A stretch of DNA of 7,861 nt from Bacillota bacterium (lineage in GTDB: Bacteria; Bacillota; Clostridia; Peptostreptococcales; Anaerovoracaceae), in the NCBI GenBank assembly GCA_017537495.1, contig JAFYKS010000223.1, positions 1 through 7,861 on the forward strand. Reading direction: 5' to 3'. Below, in pieces: positions 6,378 through 7,861 of this stretch; within the stretch, counting starts at the first letter, position 1; every line of letters begins with the position of its first letter. The translations under genes were made by a program, and so were the position numbers. The notes below the pieces were generated by a model. The model searched no databases and had not been told where the DNA came from. It saw nothing but the letters and a program-made list of their open reading frames with translations.

Positions 6378-7049
6378 TTATTTATCTTTCTTAAAGCGCA
6401 GGAACCAGTCCAGCGCGTATTCGTCTTCTGATGCAGATGCCATGCCGGATGCTGCTTCTTCCACCGTAATCGGTGTGGAAATAATCAGGTCGTCACCAGG
6501 CTGCCAGCCAGCCGGAGTGGACATATGCACTTCGTCGGACTTCTGGATGGCCTGAATCATTCTCTTAATCTCAGCAAAATTTCTGCCTGTGGTCAGCGGA
6601 TAGTATGTGATGGACCGGATGATTCCCTGCGGGTCAATGAGGAATACCGCACGTACCGCCTGTGTGCTGGACACATTTGGCTGCAGCATGCCGTACATGG
6701 TGGAAACCTTGGTGTTCAGGTCCGCAATCACCGGGAAGTCAATCTTCATCCGCTGCATGCCCTTCCACTCAAACTCTTCAATCTTACGGATCCATGCGAT
6801 GTGAGAATACAGAGAGTCTACAGACAGACCCAGCAGTTCCACATTCAGCTCCGCAAACTCATCCTTCATGGATGCCAGTGTCATGAATTCTGTGGTGCAC
6901 ACCGGTGTGAAGTCGGAAGGATGGGAGAAGAAAAGAACCCACTTGCCCGCATAATCCTCAGGGAAATGAATGGTTCCGGTGGTAGTCAGAGCCTTGAAGG
7001 CCGGTGCTTTATCCCCAATCAGCGGGAGACGGTTTAATGTATCAGTCAT
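6378..7049 (-). CDS. Peroxiredoxin, Prx6-type, single cysteine
   Basis: A 223-residue thiol peroxidase that reduces hydrogen peroxide and organic peroxides in the cytosol. The active site is HPSDFTPVCTTEF, with P44, T48 and the peroxidatic C51; a conserved arginine of the fold is probably R124 or close by in the VRAVFLIDPQG strand. The length and the long C-terminal extension place it in the Prx6 (AhpC/TSA plus 1-Cys C-terminal) group. C51 is the only cysteine. Archaeal-type relatives carry two cysteines in a C-x5-C motif around DWWF near the end; here the matching segment reads ALDWFLR (residues 212-218), with alanine and arginine in those places. I set the start at 7049, where AGGAGG lies 8 bases upstream; an in-frame ATG at 7073 would add eight residues but has no ribosome binding site. 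It is the first gene of a probable operon with the helicase. Confidence 0.92.
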   Translation of the reverse strand: MTDTLNRLPLIGDKAPAFKALTTTGTIHFPEDYAGKWVLFFSHPSDFTPVCTTEFMTLASMKDEFAELNVELLGLSVDSLYSHIAWIRKIEEFEWKGMQRMKIDFPVIADLNTKVSTMYGMLQPNVSSTQAVRAVFLIDPQGIIRSITYYPLTTGRNFAEIKRMIQAIQKSDEVHMSTPAGWQPGDDLIISTPITVEEAASGMASASEDEYALDWFLRFKKDK

Positions 7050-7088
7050 AGCAGATTCCTCCTTGATTTTCATTGTATCATATCATAA

Positions 7089-7133
7089 GTAAAACAGAAA
7101 ATACGGGACTGCCATCCGGCAGTCCCCTTTTTT
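7089..7133. terminator. Hairpin terminator between the small membrane protein gene and the peroxiredoxin gene
   Basis: A perfect 9-bp stem, GGGACTGCC (7105-7113) with GGCAGTCCC (7118-7126), around the loop ATCC. On the plus strand it is followed by C and six T, a textbook tail. On the minus strand, where the neighbouring genes lie, it is followed by a weaker T-rich run (GTATTTTCTGTTTT). By position it ends the ABC-F/small membrane protein transcript, and it could also stop antisense transcription from the right-moving direction. Confidence 0.75.
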
Positions 7134-7146
7134 ATTTGCTTTTGTT

Positions 7147-7389
7147 TTAGAAAAACACAGCACCTATCACCAGGCTGATAACGCTGCAGAAGAGGAAAAA
7201 GGTACCCCACACCCCAAAGAGAAGTGTAATAAACGGTTTTCCCGGCTCCGGGAGCCGTTCTGCTGCAAATGTCATATCCGGTGTCAGATGATGAAATATG
7301 TAAAACGTAAACAGAAAGATGGCGATTGCCAGAACAAAAGAACAGAGGGCCAGGATTCTGAATTTCTTCCTCATGTCCCTATTTCTCAT
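7147..7389 (-). CDS. Small two-helix membrane protein of unknown function
   Basis: An 80-residue protein that I do not recognise. It has a basic N-terminus (residues 1-11, R and K rich), a membrane helix at about 11-33, a polar loop (about 34-52, with PEPGKP) and a second helix at about 53-80 that runs to the last residue. The positive-inside rule would put the N-terminus in the cytoplasm and both ends on the same side. The start at 7389 has GGAGG 6 bases upstream, inside the end of the ABC-F gene, and overlaps that gene by 11 bases, so translation is probably coupled; a second ATG at 7374 would avoid the overlap but has a poorer site. The context suggests it belongs to the same transcript as the ABC-F ATPase, without showing a functional link. 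It is a real gene in my view because of the good ribosome binding site, coupling and clean membrane topology. Confidence 0.65.
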   Translation of the reverse strand: MRNRDMRKKFRILALCSFVLAIAIFLFTFYIFHHLTPDMTFAAERLPEPGKPFITLLFGVWGTFFLFCSVISLVIGAVFF

Positions 7390-7861
7390 TCAGTTCCTCC
7401 AGCTGTCCAATCAGTTTGTCTACAGTTACATAACGTTCATTCTTGAAAGCCAGCATAATGTCTTCTTCCAGCTGCTGTTTCTTTCTGTCGATTTCCAGAT
7501 ACTTCTGATCAAAGTACTTGTCGTAAACCATCTTACGGAAGTTTCTCGCACGGATTCTTCTTACGGTGTTATCTTCCACCAGCAGTACGTAATCCGCACT
7601 GTTTGCTACCAGATAGAAGTCATGGCTTACCATCAGCACAGTTCCCTTATACTCGGTGATTGCACGTTCCAGAGCCATCTGTGCGTAAATATCCAGGTGG
7701 CTGGTCGGTTCGTCCAGAATCAGGAATTCTGCTCCGGAAGCTGCCACCATAGCGATCTGCAGCAGGTTCTGTTCACCGCCGGACAGCTGACAAACCTTCT
7801 GATCCAGCACATCAGCCGGCAGCAGATATTTTGCCAGGTATTCCGCGATACTTGTTCTGGA
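7379..7861 (-). CDS. ABC-F family ATPase, C-terminal part (cut by the window edge)
   Basis: The reading frame is open to the right edge, so only the last 160 residues are present and the true start lies outside the window. Visible are the second ATPase domain's signature LSGGEQ (residues 26-31 from the edge), Walker B FLILDEPTSHLD (46-57) and the H-loop VSHDF (78-82), followed by a charged helical C-terminus that probably forms a coiled coil. No membrane segment is seen, as expected for ABC-F proteins, which act on the ribosome (translation factors or antibiotic-protection proteins) and not as transporters. The linker that would separate a translation factor from a resistance protein is out of view. 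It overlaps the small membrane protein gene by 11 bases at its end. Confidence 0.9.
   Translation of the reverse strand, partial: SRTSIAEYLAKYLLPADVLDQKVCQLSGGEQNLLQIAMVAASGAEFLILDEPTSHLDIYAQMALERAITEYKGTVLMVSHDFYLVANSADYVLLVEDNTVRRIRARNFRKMVYDKYFDQKYLEIDRKKQQLEEDIMLAFKNERYVTVDKLIGQLEELNEK

Noticed and set aside
7072..7087. Possible -10 boxes for the peroxiredoxin gene (TATGAT at 7087-7082, TACAAT at 7077-7072).
   Set aside because: Neither has a convincing -35 box at the right distance; for TATGAT the matching place falls in the terminator hairpin. A promoter is likely here but cannot be placed.
7072..7090. A possible PerR-type box before the peroxiredoxin gene.
   Set aside because: The AT-rich run matches the TTATAATNATTATAA pattern only in its left half, so I do not claim peroxide regulation.

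Overview
The window looks like a chromosomal stretch from a mid-GC member of the Bacillota, most likely a clostridial anaerobe. The evidence is indirect: strong AGGAGG-type ribosome binding sites, near-consensus sigma-A-type promoters, short intrinsic terminators, and a gene set (M20C dipeptidase, CshA/DeaD-like helicase, Prx6-type peroxiredoxin, ABC-F ATPase) typical of that group. Genus cannot be fixed from the sequence alone. No RNA genes, insertion sequences or CRISPR arrays were found, and no intergenic gap exceeds about 135 bases.

Layout, left to right. (1) Positions 62-786, minus strand: a compact AT-rich type II toxin-antitoxin operon. A RelB/DinJ-like antitoxin is followed by a RelE/ParE-superfamily toxin through an ATGA overlap. 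The promoter is framed by an inverted repeat and a strong terminator follows. Its base composition differs from the rest of the window, suggesting horizontal acquisition. (2) Positions 820-3170, minus strand: a two-gene operon of a major facilitator transporter and an AttH/CrtC-like (lipocalin-type) protein, separated by 2 bases. Its substrate is unknown; it is the part of the window with most room for undescribed biology. (3) Positions 3171-3304: a divergent promoter region with two back-to-back promoters whose -35 boxes are one base apart. (4) Positions 3305-4777, plus strand: pepD, a cytosolic Xaa-His dipeptidase of the M20C family with strongly biased codons and a near-consensus promoter. 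A bidirectional terminator separates it from the convergent genes that follow. (5) Positions 4830-7049, minus strand: a probable two-gene stress operon of a single-cysteine Prx6-type peroxiredoxin followed 18 bases later by a DEAD-box RNA helicase with a long lysine-rich tail. (6) Positions 7147-7861, minus strand: the C-terminal part of an ABC-F ATPase, cut by the window edge, overlapping a small two-helix membrane protein. A hairpin terminator separates this unit from the peroxiredoxin gene.

Most of the window is ordinary housekeeping and stress-related content. The points worth a second look are the transporter/AttH-like pair, the abutting divergent promoters, the toxin-antitoxin operator, the altered active-site surroundings in PepD, and the missing C-terminal cysteines in the peroxiredoxin.
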